This document shows, piece after piece, positions 7,969-17,059 of a stretch of DNA of 64,000 bases. The translations under genes were made by a program, and so were the position numbers. This DNA comes from Blautia hominis. Lineage in GTDB: Bacteria > Bacillota > Clostridia > Lachnospirales > Lachnospiraceae. Position 1 is the first letter of the stretch; each line of letters begins with the position of its first letter. The notes under the pieces were generated by a model. The model saw only the letters and a list, made by a program, of their open reading frames with translations. It had not been told where the DNA came from and did not search any database. The stretch is from the NCBI GenBank assembly GCA_002270465.1, contig NQOF01000001.1, forward strand, positions 498,501 through 562,500. The letters are read 5' to 3'.

Positions 7969-8410
7969 ACAAGTCTTTTATCATCTGGAAATAATGCAGC
8001 TCCTCATATCCAAGCCTCTCATACAGCGCGATTGCTCTCTCGTTGCTGTATGTGGCTTCCAGACGGAATCTCTTGGCATGGGAATACTCCTGTTCGATCC
8101 AGGCAAAGACTTCACTTCCGTATCCCTTTCCTCTGGCGTTTTCCATAAAATACAGTTCCTCCAGCCACACCGTCAGACCGCCTGCCTCATTGCTGAACGT
8201 AAAGGCAAGAAGCAGGTATCCAACCACGCCGCTTTCATCCTCCAGCATCAATACCCTGGCATATTCCCTGCTTCTTAAACACTCCTTCAAAGTTGCTTCA
8301 AAATGCTCCTGAGGCACTGTATGCATACAGGCTTCACCGCCGTAAAACTCCTTCTCCATCTTAAAGAATATGTCTCTGTCTTCCTCTCTGATATCTCTGA
8401 TCGTCAGCAT
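7967..8410 (-). CDS. GNAT family N-acetyltransferase
   Basis: Acetyl-CoA-dependent acyltransferase of 147 aa with the GNAT motif A (ENARGKGYGSEVF) near residue 95 and motif B (ATYSNERAIALYERLGY) near 120. The substrate is not predictable. It is the last gene of the minus-strand group that begins with dinB; between it and the 64-aa gene is a 54-nt gap carrying a short inverted repeat (around 8421-8446) that resembles the end of the MITE described below. Confidence 0.85.
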   Translation of the reverse strand: MLTIRDIREEDRDIFFKMEKEFYGGEACMHTVPQEHFEATLKECLRSREYARVLMLEDESGVVGYLLLAFTFSNEAGGLTVWLEELYFMENARGKGYGSEVFAWIEQEYSHAKRFRLEATYSNERAIALYERLGYEELHYFQMIKDL

Positions 8411-8420
8411 AAATATTGTT

Positions 8421-8446
8421 ATCCTGTAACTGTTCAGGCCTTCACA
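8421..8446. repeat. Solo MITE-end-like inverted repeat
   Basis: GTAACTGTTCAG followed shortly by CACAGTTAC copies the left terminus of the 134-bp MITE family (38.8, 57.5 and 63.8 kb) and ends there. It may be a remnant or a minimal derivative. The stem GTAACTG/CAGTTAC is 7 bp and lacks a T tract. Confidence 0.45.
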
Positions 8447-8464
8447 GTTACGTTTTCCTTTCTG

Positions 8465-8659
8465 TTATTTTTCTGCTTCCATTGCAAAAACCTGTTTCAT
8501 CATCTCACAGTTCTTACTGTGGGGACATGCACCGTAATCACAGTCAATCCTGTCAAAATGCAGGCCGTCTTCATCCTGTACGAATTCGCATATGGCGCTT
8601 CTTGCCATATCATAATTCTTACAGTATCCGTTAACAAATTCTTCCACTATCTCACTCAT
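8465..8659 (-). CDS. Small Cys-rich hypothetical protein
   Basis: A 64-aa protein (MSEIVEEFVNGYC...) with five cysteines, three of them in a C-terminal CDYGACPHSKNC cluster that could bind a metal. I do not recognise the family. The ATG at 8659 follows GAGGAGAAGGACAAG and comes just after the dinB stop codon, so translation is probably coupled to DNA polymerase IV. Co-transcription with dinB hints at a damage-response role, but this is only an inference. Confidence 0.65.
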   Translation of the reverse strand: MSEIVEEFVNGYCKNYDMARSAICEFVQDEDGLHFDRIDCDYGACPHSKNCEMMKQVFAMEAEK

Positions 8660-8660
8660 C

Positions 8661-9965
8661 CTACTTGTCCTTCTCCTCATTCTCATTCTGCTTCCAGTTT
8701 TGGGAAAGCCCCTCCGCAGCGCTCACCTCAGGAGCCGGAAGTCTGCCTTCCGGATGACCTCCCGCCATATTTTCAATGGGCTGCTTCAGGAAAGATGCCC
8801 GCATGATAGCCCCTGTTCCGAATTTTTTGCGGATCTCATCTACAGCCTGGTCCATTTTTTCCAGTTTATCATAATCCGTGTGATCAAACAAGGACAACTG
8901 TCTGCCGCTCTCCTCCCTGGAAACACGGCTGGTCCGCACCCCCAGAAGACGGATGGGCGCTCCATCCCACAGTTCATCAAACAGCCTGCAGGCCTGATGA
9001 TAAAGCTCTGAGGTGATATTGGTGGGAGCCTTCAGCACCATCTGGTGGGAAACCGACTGCAGTTCATGATCCTTAATGGTGACGGACACCACCTCGGCCT
9101 TCATACCGTCACTGCGCAGCCTGGAGGCCACCGTTTCACAAAGGGAAAGCAGCACCTGCTTTGCGGTATCCTCATCCACCACATTAAAAGCGATGGTTGT
9201 GCTGTTGCCGTACCCCTTATTATCCTCCTGCACGGATTCCACCACAGCACTGTCCCTGCCGTTGGCAGAATTCCAGATAGCCTCCCCGTGCTTTTTCAGA
9301 TGATGCCGCAGAATCTCCACATCCGCCGCAGCCAGATCTCCGATGGTATAGATTCCCAGTTTCTTCAGCGTGTTCTCCGTGGATTTCCCCACAAACAGCA
9401 GTTCCGATACGGGAAGAGGCCACATCTTCTCGGGAACCTCCTCCGGAAACAACGTGTGGACCCTGTCGGGCTTCTGAAAATCAGAGGCCATTTTTGCCAG
9501 CAGCTTATTGCTGGAGATTCCGATATTCACCGTGAACCCCAGTTCTTTTTTGATGCGGTCTTTGAGCCGGTGCGCAAATGTCACCGGTTCTCCCAGCAGC
9601 CGCTCCATGCCTGTCATATTCATAAATGCCTCGTCAATGCTATATTTTTCCACATCCGGTGTGTATTCTCTCAGGATATCCATAAACTTTTTTGAATACT
9701 CCCTGTACATTCCGTGATGGGAAGGGATAATCGTCAGGGATGGGCATTTCCGCATGGCGTCCACAATAGGCTCCCCTGTCCTGACACCAAACGCTTTGGC
9801 AGGAATGGATTTTGCCAGGATGATCCCCCGTCTTTTTGACCTGTCCCCGCCCACTGCACTGGGAATGCTGCGAAGATCCACAGTCCCCCCGTTTTCAAGC
9901 CTGTAAACAGCTTCCCAGGAAAGAAATGCACTGTTTACATCAATATGAAATATGACGTTCTCCAA
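8661..9965 (-). CDS. dinB: DNA polymerase IV (Y-family, DinB)
   Basis: Error-prone translesion polymerase, 434 aa. The catalytic acidic residues are in FHIDVNSAFLSW (residue about 8) and YSIDEAFMNM (about 105). The steric region KSIPAKAFGVRTGEP is intact, and the little-finger domain follows, with LGVRTSRVSREESGRQLSLF near 345. A QLSLF beta-clamp-binding motif is visible. The start is TTG (9963-9965) after AAGGAAGTGGG; no ATG in this frame fits better. It heads a group with the 64-aa Cys-rich protein. No SOS box was identified upstream with confidence. Confidence 0.93.
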   Translation of the reverse strand: MENVIFHIDVNSAFLSWEAVYRLENGGTVDLRSIPSAVGGDRSKRRGIILAKSIPAKAFGVRTGEPIVDAMRKCPSLTIIPSHHGMYREYSKKFMDILREYTPDVEKYSIDEAFMNMTGMERLLGEPVTFAHRLKDRIKKELGFTVNIGISSNKLLAKMASDFQKPDRVHTLFPEEVPEKMWPLPVSELLFVGKSTENTLKKLGIYTIGDLAAADVEILRHHLKKHGEAIWNSANGRDSAVVESVQEDNKGYGNSTTIAFNVVDEDTAKQVLLSLCETVASRLRSDGMKAEVVSVTIKDHELQSVSHQMVLKAPTNITSELYHQACRLFDELWDGAPIRLLGVRTSRVSREESGRQLSLFDHTDYDKLEKMDQAVDEIRKKFGTGAIMRASFLKQPIENMAGGHPEGRLPAPEVSAAEGLSQNWKQNENEEKDK

Positions 9966-10062
9966 TTTGATCCCACTTCCTTATTTTATAACGTTTTGAT
10001 CTCTGCAAGGTCTTTGACCTCTTTAGCACCATTATACCAGAACATATGTTCCATGTAAATAC

Positions 10063-10091
10063 TTGACAAAACTTCCAACCTATTCTATTCT
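10063..10091 (+). promoter_or_regulatory. Promoter of the metallophosphoesterase gene
   Basis: TTGACA (10063-10068), a 17-nt spacer and TATTCT (10086-10091), about 37 nt before the start codon. Confidence 0.7.
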
Positions 10092-10127
10092 TGAAGTAAT
10101 AAATTTAACTCACAAAAGGAGTCTGTT

Positions 10128-11321
10128 ATGCTGGCTATCATACTTGCCCCATTTTATCTTTTGATCAATCTCTATGTTGTCCGCTGGATCATCCGCTGGA
10201 CAGGCGCCTGCCACAGGCATCTAAGATCCAGGCCGTTTCGTGTGGTTTTCCTTTCCATTTATATTTTCATGTGCCTGACGCCCCTGACCTCCTATCTGGT
10301 CTCCGCCAATCCCTGGCACAGTTATCTGAAGCGGCTTTTCAATTACTGGCTGGGCACATTTTTATATATTGTACTTATCATCCTTATCTTCGACCTGGGA
10401 AGATTCCTTTTAAAACATACAAACCGGATAAAAAATGAAACCCTTGCCCTGCGCCGCACATTTGTCTTAAGCGGCGGCGCCGCGGCCTGCCTGATCATCG
10501 GCCTGAGTGCCTATGGGATCATCCATGAACACCGGGTCTATGTAAACCACTATGAAGCCAAAATCGAAAAATCCGGCGGCAGGCTGGACCATCTGCGGAT
10601 TGCCCTGACTGCAGACCTGCATCTGGGCTACAGCATCGGCACTTACCATGTGGAATCCATGGTGGACAAAATAAATGCGGAAAACGTGGATCTGGTCTGC
10701 ATTGCCGGAGACTTCTTCGACAACGAATACGATGCTGTACAGTACCCGGAAAAAACCATTTCCATCTTAAAGGAAATAAAAAGCACCTACGGCGTATATG
10801 CATGCTGGGGCAACCATGACTTTAAAGAAAAGCTCCTTGCCGGCTTTACCGTACCCGTCAAAAATGGGCAGCACACAGATACCCGGATGGATAACTTTCT
10901 GAAACGATCCGGCATCCAGCTCCTGGATGACAAGTCTGTCCTCATCGACGACTCCTTCTATCTGGCCGGCCGCAAAGACCCGCAGCGTTCTAAGAAGATG
11001 AAGGAAAACCGACTCTCACCGGAGGACCTTTTAAAAGACCTGGACCATAATAAGCCCATACTGGTCATTGACCACCAGCCCAAACAGCTCCAGGAACTGG
11101 CCGACGCCGGCTGCGACATAGACCTCTCCGGCCACACCCACGACGGGCAGATGTTCCCGGGCAATCTGACCACAAAACTCATGTGGGAAAACTCCTGCGG
11201 AGAGCTGAAAAAGGATGATATGTACTCCTATGTCACCTCCGGCGTGGGAATCTGGGGGCCTGCCATGCGTGTGGGAACAGACGCTGAGGTCATGATCATT
11301 GACGTATACTTCTCAGAATAA
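10128..11321 (+). CDS. Membrane-anchored metallophosphoesterase (YkuE/YaeI-like)
   Basis: Calcineurin-like phosphoesterase of 397 aa. The first 140 residues hold about four hydrophobic segments. The catalytic domain follows with all metal-binding blocks: ALTADLHLG, CIAGDFFDN, CWGNHDF, VIDHQPK and LSGHTHDGQMFPG. Family members act on phosphoesters at the membrane, in some cases lipid headgroups such as lipid A precursors in Gram-negatives; the substrate here is unknown. A consensus promoter and AAAAGGAG stand upstream. The gene is monocistronic and converges on the cysteine desulfurase. Confidence 0.9.
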   Translation: MLAIILAPFYLLINLYVVRWIIRWTGACHRHLRSRPFRVVFLSIYIFMCLTPLTSYLVSANPWHSYLKRLFNYWLGTFLYIVLIILIFDLGRFLLKHTNRIKNETLALRRTFVLSGGAAACLIIGLSAYGIIHEHRVYVNHYEAKIEKSGGRLDHLRIALTADLHLGYSIGTYHVESMVDKINAENVDLVCIAGDFFDNEYDAVQYPEKTISILKEIKSTYGVYACWGNHDFKEKLLAGFTVPVKNGQHTDTRMDNFLKRSGIQLLDDKSVLIDDSFYLAGRKDPQRSKKMKENRLSPEDLLKDLDHNKPILVIDHQPKQLQELADAGCDIDLSGHTHDGQMFPGNLTTKLMWENSCGELKKDDMYSYVTSGVGIWGPAMRVGTDAEVMIIDVYFSE

Positions 11322-11336
11322 AATCTCTGCATGTTT

Positions 11337-11376
11337 TAAAGGGAACCGGCGGCTCATTCTGCTGCCAGTTCCCTCA
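11337..11376. terminator. Possible terminator between convergent genes
   Basis: Inverted repeat GGGAAC...GGC / GCC..GTTCCC at the 3' end of the desulfurase gene, followed on the minus strand by TTTAAAA. It partly overlaps the coding sequence. Confidence 0.4.
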
Positions 11377-12499
11377 ATGCTCTTACAGTCTGCTCCACTT
11401 CCTCCATAGTATTAAACCAGGAAAAAGAAAATCGGACGGCCCCCTGCTCCTGCGTTCCCATTGCCTGATGCATCAGCGGCGCGCAGTGTACCCCGGACCG
11501 GGCATAGATCTCATAGGTACAGGATAACTCATCGCTCACCTGTGCCGAATCATATTCTCCCATATTGAGAGCCACAATGGCTGCTCTCTCCCTTTTCTCA
11601 AAATCCCCGTACACCTTGACCCCCGGTATTTCCCGCACACCTTCATAGAACGCACGGGCAAGCTTTCGTTCATAGGCCCCGATATTTTCCACGCCTGCTT
11701 GTTTCACATACTCCACAGCGCTTAACAGGCCCACGATCCCGTGCCCATTCAGCGTTCCGGCTTCCAGTCTGCCCGGCATGATCCCCGGGTGCTCCCGTTC
11801 AAAAGAATGGATTCCGCTGCCTCCTGCTTTTAATGGGCGAATCTCCACCCCTTCCCGCACGCAGATCCCGCCTGTTCCCTGAGGCCCCATAAGCCCCTTA
11901 TGCCCGGTAAAACAAAGTACATCTATTCCACATTTTTCCATCTGAATAGGCACCGATCCCGCAGTCTGGGACGCATCCAGGACAAATAAAACCCCTTTTC
12001 TGCGGCAAAGCTTTCCAATCCTTTCTATATCCAGCATATTTCCCGTAACATTAGAAGCATGGGTACACACCACGGCCCTGGTCTTATCCCCAATGGCCTG
12101 TTCCATCTCCTCATAAGAAATATTTCCTTTTTCATCTGCCGGAAGGACCGTCACCAAAACCCCTGTTTTTTCCATTTCATACAAAGGTCTGAGAACTGAA
12201 TTATGTTCCAGTGCGGTAGTCACCACATGCTCTCCGGGATCAAAGATCCCCCGGATCACTGTATTCAATGCCTCCGTAGCATTACAGGTAAACGCCACAC
12301 CGGAAGGATTTCCAAACCCAAAGAATCCCGCAATAGCCTCCCTGGCCTCATAAATCTTCCTGGACGTCTCAAGGGTGATCCCATGGCCACCCCTCCCATA
12401 ATTTCCAAGGGTGCCCATAGCTTCATAGACAGCCTTTCTCACACATTCCGGCTTCTTCAGCGTAGTTGCCGCATTATCCAGATAAATCATCTCTTTCAC
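11354..12499 (-). CDS. Cysteine desulfurase, EF2568-type
   Basis: PLP-dependent class V aminotransferase-fold enzyme (381 aa) that removes sulfur or selenium from cysteine or selenocysteine. Features are the N-terminal YLDNAATT, the PLP-contact region VCTHASNVTG near 150, the Schiff-base lysine in CFTGHKGLMGPQG near 205, and a substrate-loop cysteine in the YARSGVHCAPLMHQAMG segment near 340. The start is ambiguous: GTG at 12499 (after GGACGGAAAG) or ATG at 12490. It lies 12 nt downstream of selD. This family is typically linked to selenium-dependent molybdenum hydroxylases, so selenium delivery to SelD is likely, though inferred. Confidence 0.88.
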   Translation of the reverse strand: MKEMIYLDNAATTLKKPECVRKAVYEAMGTLGNYGRGGHGITLETSRKIYEAREAIAGFFGFGNPSGVAFTCNATEALNTVIRGIFDPGEHVVTTALEHNSVLRPLYEMEKTGVLVTVLPADEKGNISYEEMEQAIGDKTRAVVCTHASNVTGNMLDIERIGKLCRRKGVLFVLDASQTAGSVPIQMEKCGIDVLCFTGHKGLMGPQGTGGICVREGVEIRPLKAGGSGIHSFEREHPGIMPGRLEAGTLNGHGIVGLLSAVEYVKQAGVENIGAYERKLARAFYEGVREIPGVKVYGDFEKRERAAIVALNMGEYDSAQVSDELSCTYEIYARSGVHCAPLMHQAMGTQEQGAVRFSFSWFNTMEEVEQTVRALRELAAE

Positions 12500-12511
12500 C
12501 GTCTTTCCGTC

Positions 12512-13555
12512 CTATCGGATCATCAGAAACTTCTCCTGCCGATCCGTTACAAATCCCACGATCCCAGCCTTCAAAGGGTACCCGGCTTTCTCAAGCTTCA
12601 CAAGCACAGCCTCAACGTCCTCCCTTCTCAGGCTCACCAAAAGCCCTCCGGAAGTCTGCGGGTCAAAGACCAGATCCTCCAAAGCTTCCTCAACCTTGTC
12701 CTCCAGCCGTACATCCTTCTTATTATACGCCTTATTCCTATAAGTACCCTCAGGGACCAATCCCATAGACGCATAAAAAAGAGCATCCGGCAGCACTTCT
12801 AATCTGCCGGTCTCAATCACAAGCGAGACACCGCTTGCCCTGGCAGTTTCCAGTGCATGTCCCGCAAGCCCAAATCCCGTCACATCCGTACAGCTATGCA
12901 CCTCAACCTCTCTGAGCACCTCCATAGCCAATTTATTCAGGCAGCTCATACTCTCCACCGCACATCTTTTCGCCTCCTCAGAAGCCATACCGGCCTTCAC
13001 AGCCGTATTGACCAGCCCCACTCCCAGGGGTTTCGTCAACAGAAGCACATCACCGGCCTGCGCCCCGCCATTCTTCCAAATCCTATCCGGATGCACAAAA
13101 CCCGTCACACAAAGCCCATACTTAGGCTCCTCATCATTGATAGAATGTCCGCCTGCCAGCACAGCCCCGGCCTCCTTCACCTTAGAAGCCCCGCCCGCCA
13201 GCATCTCTCCCAGCACCTCAGCTCCCAGGCAATTAGGAAACGCCACCACATTCAAAGCAAGCCTCGGCTCCCCGCCCATAGCATACACATCACTGAGCGC
13301 ATTAGCCGCCGCGATCTGTCCGAAGGTAAACGGATCATCCACCATAGGCGGAAAAAAATCCACCGTCTGGATCAAAGCCACCTCATCCGAAACCCGATAC
13401 ACCGCCGCATCATCCGCCGTCTCAACCCCCACCAACAAATTTTCATCCATCACCGCAGGCAGTCTCCCCACCACCTCCGCCAAAATCCCCGGCCCAATCT
13501 TAGCCGCACACCCCGCACTCTTAGAAAACTCCGTCAACTTCACCCCAGCACTCAT
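12512..13555 (-). CDS. selD: Selenide, water dikinase (selenophosphate synthase)
   Basis: Makes selenophosphate from selenide and ATP, the selenium donor for selenocysteine, selenouridine and Se-Mo cofactors. The 347-aa protein has the catalytic Cys/Lys pair in KSAGCAAKIGPG (residues about 13-24). The second cysteine seen in the E. coli motif is Ala here, and the active residue is Cys rather than selenocysteine. Further motifs are QTVDFFPPMVDDP, AGGHSINDEEPKYG and CTDVTGFGLAGH. The ATG follows TAGGAGA. It is followed closely by the cysteine desulfurase, forming a two-gene selenium unit. No selA or selB is visible in this window. Confidence 0.95.
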   Translation of the reverse strand: MSAGVKLTEFSKSAGCAAKIGPGILAEVVGRLPAVMDENLLVGVETADDAAVYRVSDEVALIQTVDFFPPMVDDPFTFGQIAAANALSDVYAMGGEPRLALNVVAFPNCLGAEVLGEMLAGGASKVKEAGAVLAGGHSINDEEPKYGLCVTGFVHPDRIWKNGGAQAGDVLLLTKPLGVGLVNTAVKAGMASEEAKRCAVESMSCLNKLAMEVLREVEVHSCTDVTGFGLAGHALETARASGVSLVIETGRLEVLPDALFYASMGLVPEGTYRNKAYNKKDVRLEDKVEEALEDLVFDPQTSGGLLVSLRREDVEAVLVKLEKAGYPLKAGIVGFVTDRQEKFLMIR

Positions 13556-13599
13556 AACAATCTCCTATCCATTCCCATCTCTCTCAATCCCACAACCTC

Positions 13600-13800
13600 C
13601 CTACCCCACTCCCAATTTCCCTATATACTTCCCTCAACCCACAACATCTCTTTATATTTATCTCTCTAAATTATCACTCTAAATTTATCACTCTAAATTT
13701 ATCTCTCTCTATGTTTATCTCTCTCTAAATTTGTACCTCTAAAATTATCTCTCTATATTTATATCTCTTTATATTTATATCTTCCTATTTCAACTCTTCC
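13600..13800. repeat. Degenerate pyrimidine-rich tandem repeat, period about 14-16 bp
   Basis: Repeated CTCTCTAAATTTATC-like units are most regular between 13655 and 13785. The tract ends about 60 bp left of the long hairpin element B, the same relative arrangement as the tract beside element A. Open frames here are low complexity. Confidence 0.7.
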
Positions 13801-13858
13801 CCCCCTACCGCCATCCCCCCCTCACTCCAACCAATATCCAGTGGTCAGCCAACCAACA

Positions 13859-14075
13859 GGGAAAGGAGCGGTGAGCGGAGGGCAGCCGGGGCAGAGGGTA
13901 TCAGGCAGACGGTGTTCGAGGAGCGGGCAGAAGATCCACCTGCCCCAGACACTTAATGAGGAGGCCTCTGCCGACGAATTTAGTGACTGGGAGCAGGTTA
14001 GCTTCTGCCCAGCGGAGCGCTCCGTCTGCCTGATACCCTCTGCCCCGGCTGCCCTCCGCTCACCGCTCCTTTCCC
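13859..14075. repeat. Long hairpin element B (54-bp perfect arms, conserved core)
   Basis: Positions 13859-13912 and 14022-14075 are exact reverse complements over 54 bp. The 109-nt centre shares with element A the blocks GGAGCGG, ATCCACCTGCCCCAGACACT, TTAGTGACTGGGAGCAGGTT and AGCGGAG. An inner stem differs but stays paired (GGGCAGAAG with CTTCTGCCC here; GGCTGCCAG with CTGGCTGCC in A). The outer arms share no sequence with A. Both copies are followed on the right by CCGTCCGC. It lies downstream of the exonuclease III gene. Confidence 0.85.
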
Positions 14076-14111
14076 GTCCGCCCTCACCTTCCCGTCCGCC
14101 CTCACTTTCTC

Positions 14112-14870
14112 TCACATCCCTTCTATCACCACCTCCACCGGACAATGATCCGACCCAAACACCTCCGTATGGATCCCCGCCGAAACCATTTTCTCCCTCA
14201 ACCGGTCCGACACACAAAAATAATCAATCCTCCACCCCGCATTCTTCTCCCTTGCCTTAAACCGGTAAGACCACCAGGAATAAACCCCGGTCTCCTCCGG
14301 ATAAAAATACCGGAAACTATCCGTAAACCCAGCCTCCAAAAGCTCTGTAAACTTCCCTCTCTCCTCGTCCGTAAATCCCGCATTATGCCTGTTGGTCTTA
14401 GGATTCTTCAAATCAATTTCCCGGTGTGCCACATTCAAATCCCCGCACATAACAACCGGCTTTTTCTCATCCAGTTTCAAAAGATACTCTCTGAACGCAT
14501 CCTCCCATTCCATCCTGTAAGGAAGCCTTGCCAGCTCATTCTTTGAATTGGGCGTATAACAAGTCACAAGATAAAACTCATCGTATTCCAGAGTGATCAC
14601 CCTGCCCTCCTGGTCATGCTCCTCCATACCGATACCATATGCCACAGAAACCGGCTCCTTCTTGGCAAATACAGCCGTCCCCGAATACCCTTTCTTCACA
14701 GCATAATTCCAGTATGCATAATACCCTTCCGGCGCAAAATCAATCTGTCCTTCCTGAAGCTTTGTCTCCTGCAGACAGAAAAAATCCGCGTCCGCAGCCT
14801 CAAAAAATTCTGTAAAACCCTTCTGCACACAAGCCCGCAGGCCATTCACATTCCATGATATAAATTTCAT
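14112..14870 (-). CDS. xth: Exodeoxyribonuclease III (AP endonuclease)
   Basis: Incises at abasic sites and removes 3' blocks in base excision repair. The 252-aa protein has all exonuclease-endonuclease-phosphatase blocks: [21 protein letters not shown] (metal-binding Glu), [30 protein letters not shown] and FGSDHCPVE (catalytic His). It lies 20 nt downstream of a deoxyinosine glycosylase gene on the same strand. The glycosylase makes abasic sites and this enzyme cuts them, so the pair forms a logical repair unit. Element B begins 36 nt past the stop codon. Confidence 0.95.
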   Translation of the reverse strand: MKFISWNVNGLRACVQKGFTEFFEAADADFFCLQETKLQEGQIDFAPEGYYAYWNYAVKKGYSGTAVFAKKEPVSVAYGIGMEEHDQEGRVITLEYDEFYLVTCYTPNSKNELARLPYRMEWEDAFREYLLKLDEKKPVVMCGDLNVAHREIDLKNPKTNRHNAGFTDEERGKFTELLEAGFTDSFRYFYPEETGVYSWWSYRFKAREKNAGWRIDYFCVSDRLREKMVSAGIHTEVFGSDHCPVEVVIEGM

Positions 14871-14890
14871 ACGATTCTCCTCTCTGTTCT

Positions 14891-15391
14891 CTACAAATAC
14901 GTTAAGATCTCCCGGTAAAACTCCAGGATCGTTTCATATTTCATGCCGCAGTTTGCCGGACTGGTGGACGGCAGCTGTCTGATCGGCACACCCGTATGGG
15001 GCTCACAATATTTCCGGTAAAGCGCCGCTGCCTTTTGGCCGGTGGCAAAAACAGCCTGTATGGGTGCAGCATCCAGCACGATGGACATATCATTGGCCGC
15101 CGGGTTTTTAATGCTTCCGTCATCCGCCCCACGTATCTCGCAGCTTTTCAGCACATCCCACACAGCCACCTTATGGGCCAGCAGCATTTTCTTCTTTTCT
15201 TCTATGGTCAAAGGCATATCTTCGCCCAGAACTTCCCCCATCACTTTCCAGAATCTGTTTCTGGGATGCCCGTAATAAAATCCTTCCTCTCTGGATTTCG
15301 GAGAAGGCATTGTCCCCAAAAGCAGCACTCTGGAACTGCTGTCAAAAACCGGTGCAAACGTATGCGTCACATATTCTGTCTGATTTTTCAT
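14891..15391 (-). CDS. DNA-deoxyinosine (hypoxanthine) glycosylase, UDG superfamily
   Basis: Predicted to excise hypoxanthine formed by adenine deamination. This 166-aa uracil-DNA-glycosylase-fold protein has the active-site block [20 protein letters not shown] and the C-terminal LPSTSPAN block that replaces the classical UDG loop. The length and both motifs match the stand-alone hypoxanthine-DNA glycosylase group. The ATG at 15391 is chosen because GGGGGAGGAG ends 3 nt before it; an upstream TTG at 15406 overlaps that site. It precedes xth. Confidence 0.85.
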   Translation of the reverse strand: MKNQTEYVTHTFAPVFDSSSRVLLLGTMPSPKSREEGFYYGHPRNRFWKVMGEVLGEDMPLTIEEKKKMLLAHKVAVWDVLKSCEIRGADDGSIKNPAANDMSIVLDAAPIQAVFATGQKAAALYRKYCEPHTGVPIRQLPSTSPANCGMKYETILEFYREILTYL

Positions 15392-15643
15392 CGGCTCCTC
15401 CCCCAAATAGACGAAATATTTAAGTCTTCTTTTCTTTTATCATTGTAGAATTTTACTTCTTTCGTCCTCATTATACACTATTTTTTCTCTCCTGCGAAGT
15501 AAAAAAAGTTGGCAAAACGACTTTACGAACGCCGTCTTATGAGTATATAATAAAGACTGCATCGGAAAAACTGCAGAAAGTACACACAGCACACTATCTG
15601 TGGTGAAAACAACAGAATTCTTAAGTAAAAAGGAGAAAAATCA

Positions 15644-17059
15644 ATGGGTGGAATATTTGGAGTAGCTTCTAAATCCAGCTGCACTTTGGATTTGTTTTTC
15701 GGAACAGACTATCATTCTCATCTAGGAACAAGAAGAGGCGGTTTGGCAGTCTATGGACCAAATGGATTCAACCGTTCGATTCACAATATCGAAAATACCC
15801 CTTTCCGTACCAAATTCGACGGAGATTTAAACGAACTGGAAGGAAATCTGGGTATTGGCTGTATCTCTGACAACGAGCCGCAGCCGCTTTTAGTACAGTC
15901 ACATCTGGGCAGCTTCGCTATCACAACTGTAGGAAAAATCAACAACATGGATGAGCTTGTAGATATCTCCTATAAAAACGGATGTACCCATTTCCTGGAA
16001 ATGAGCGGCGGAAGCATCAATCCAACCGAGATGGTGGCGTCCCTGATCAACCAGAAATCCACCATTGTGGAAGGGATACAGTATGTACAGGAGCTTGTTG
16101 AGGGTTCCATGACCCTGTTCCTGCTCACCCCTAAAGGAATCTATGCAGCCCGTGACCGGGTAGGCCGTACCCCTGTCATCCTTGGCAAAAAAGAGGATGC
16201 CTTCTGTGCCGCCTTTGAAAGCTTTGCCTTCTTCAATCTGGGCTATGAACCCTACCGCGAACTTGGTCCCGGAGAAGTTGTATTCCTTACACCGGAGAGC
16301 GCTGAAACTTTAGTCAAACCACGTGAGGAAATGAAGATCTGTTCCTTCCTGTGGGTATACTATGGATATCCCACCTCTACCTATGAAGGCATAAATGTAG
16401 AGGAAATGCGCTACGAATGCGGCAAAAAGCTGGCACAGCGCGATGCCCAGAGGGAAAATGTGAAACCCGACCTGGTCGCAGGTGTTCCCGATTCCGGTAT
16501 CGCACACGCGATCGGCTACGCCAATGCATCCGGTATTCCCTTCTCCCGCCCGTTCATTAAATATACACCGACCTGGCCTCGCTCTTTCATGCCGACACAG
16601 CAGAGCCAGAGAAACCTCATCGCCCGCATGAAACTGATTCCTGTGGAAGCGCTGATCAAAAACAAGAGTCTGCTGCTCATTGATGATTCCATTGTCCGCG
16701 GCACACAGCTTCGCGAGACAACAGAATTTTTATACAGCAGCGGAGCCAAAGAAGTTCACATCCGTCCGGCCTGCCCGCCGCTTCTGTTCGGCTGCCCGTA
16801 CCTGAACTTCTCCCGTTCCAAATCCGAAATGGATCTAATCACCCGCCGTATCATTGCAGACCGTGAGGGGGACAATGTTCCTGCGGAAGTCCTTGCCGAC
16901 TACGCGAACCCGGATTCCGCCAACTACAAAGAAATGCTGGAGGAGATCGGAAGACAGCTTAATTTCACCACCCTTCACTATCATCGTCTGGATGATCTGA
17001 CCGCTTCCATCGGCCTCAGTCCGTGTAAAATGTGTACACACTGTTTTGACGGAAAATAA
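15644..17059 (+). CDS. PurF-like amidophosphoribosyltransferase without the N-terminal catalytic Cys
   Basis: Resembles glutamine PRPP amidotransferase, the first step of purine synthesis (471 aa). The C-terminal phosphoribosyltransferase domain is intact: GVPDSGIAHAIGYA, the PRPP loop LLIDDSIVRGTQ near 345 and a C-terminal cysteine cluster (SPCKMCTHC). The Ntn glutaminase domain is abnormal: it begins MGGIFGV where active enzymes expose Cys, and the usual HRGQ region reads HLGTRRGG. It probably cannot hydrolyse glutamine and may use ammonia, be regulatory, or serve another pathway. AAAAAGGAG precedes the ATG. It is monocistronic, with TATAAT near 15546 as a likely -10 box. Confidence 0.88.
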   Translation: MGGIFGVASKSSCTLDLFFGTDYHSHLGTRRGGLAVYGPNGFNRSIHNIENTPFRTKFDGDLNELEGNLGIGCISDNEPQPLLVQSHLGSFAITTVGKINNMDELVDISYKNGCTHFLEMSGGSINPTEMVASLINQKSTIVEGIQYVQELVEGSMTLFLLTPKGIYAARDRVGRTPVILGKKEDAFCAAFESFAFFNLGYEPYRELGPGEVVFLTPESAETLVKPREEMKICSFLWVYYGYPTSTYEGINVEEMRYECGKKLAQRDAQRENVKPDLVAGVPDSGIAHAIGYANASGIPFSRPFIKYTPTWPRSFMPTQQSQRNLIARMKLIPVEALIKNKSLLLIDDSIVRGTQLRETTEFLYSSGAKEVHIRPACPPLLFGCPYLNFSRSKSEMDLITRRIIADREGDNVPAEVLADYANPDSANYKEMLEEIGRQLNFTTLHYHRLDDLTASIGLSPCKMCTHCFDGK

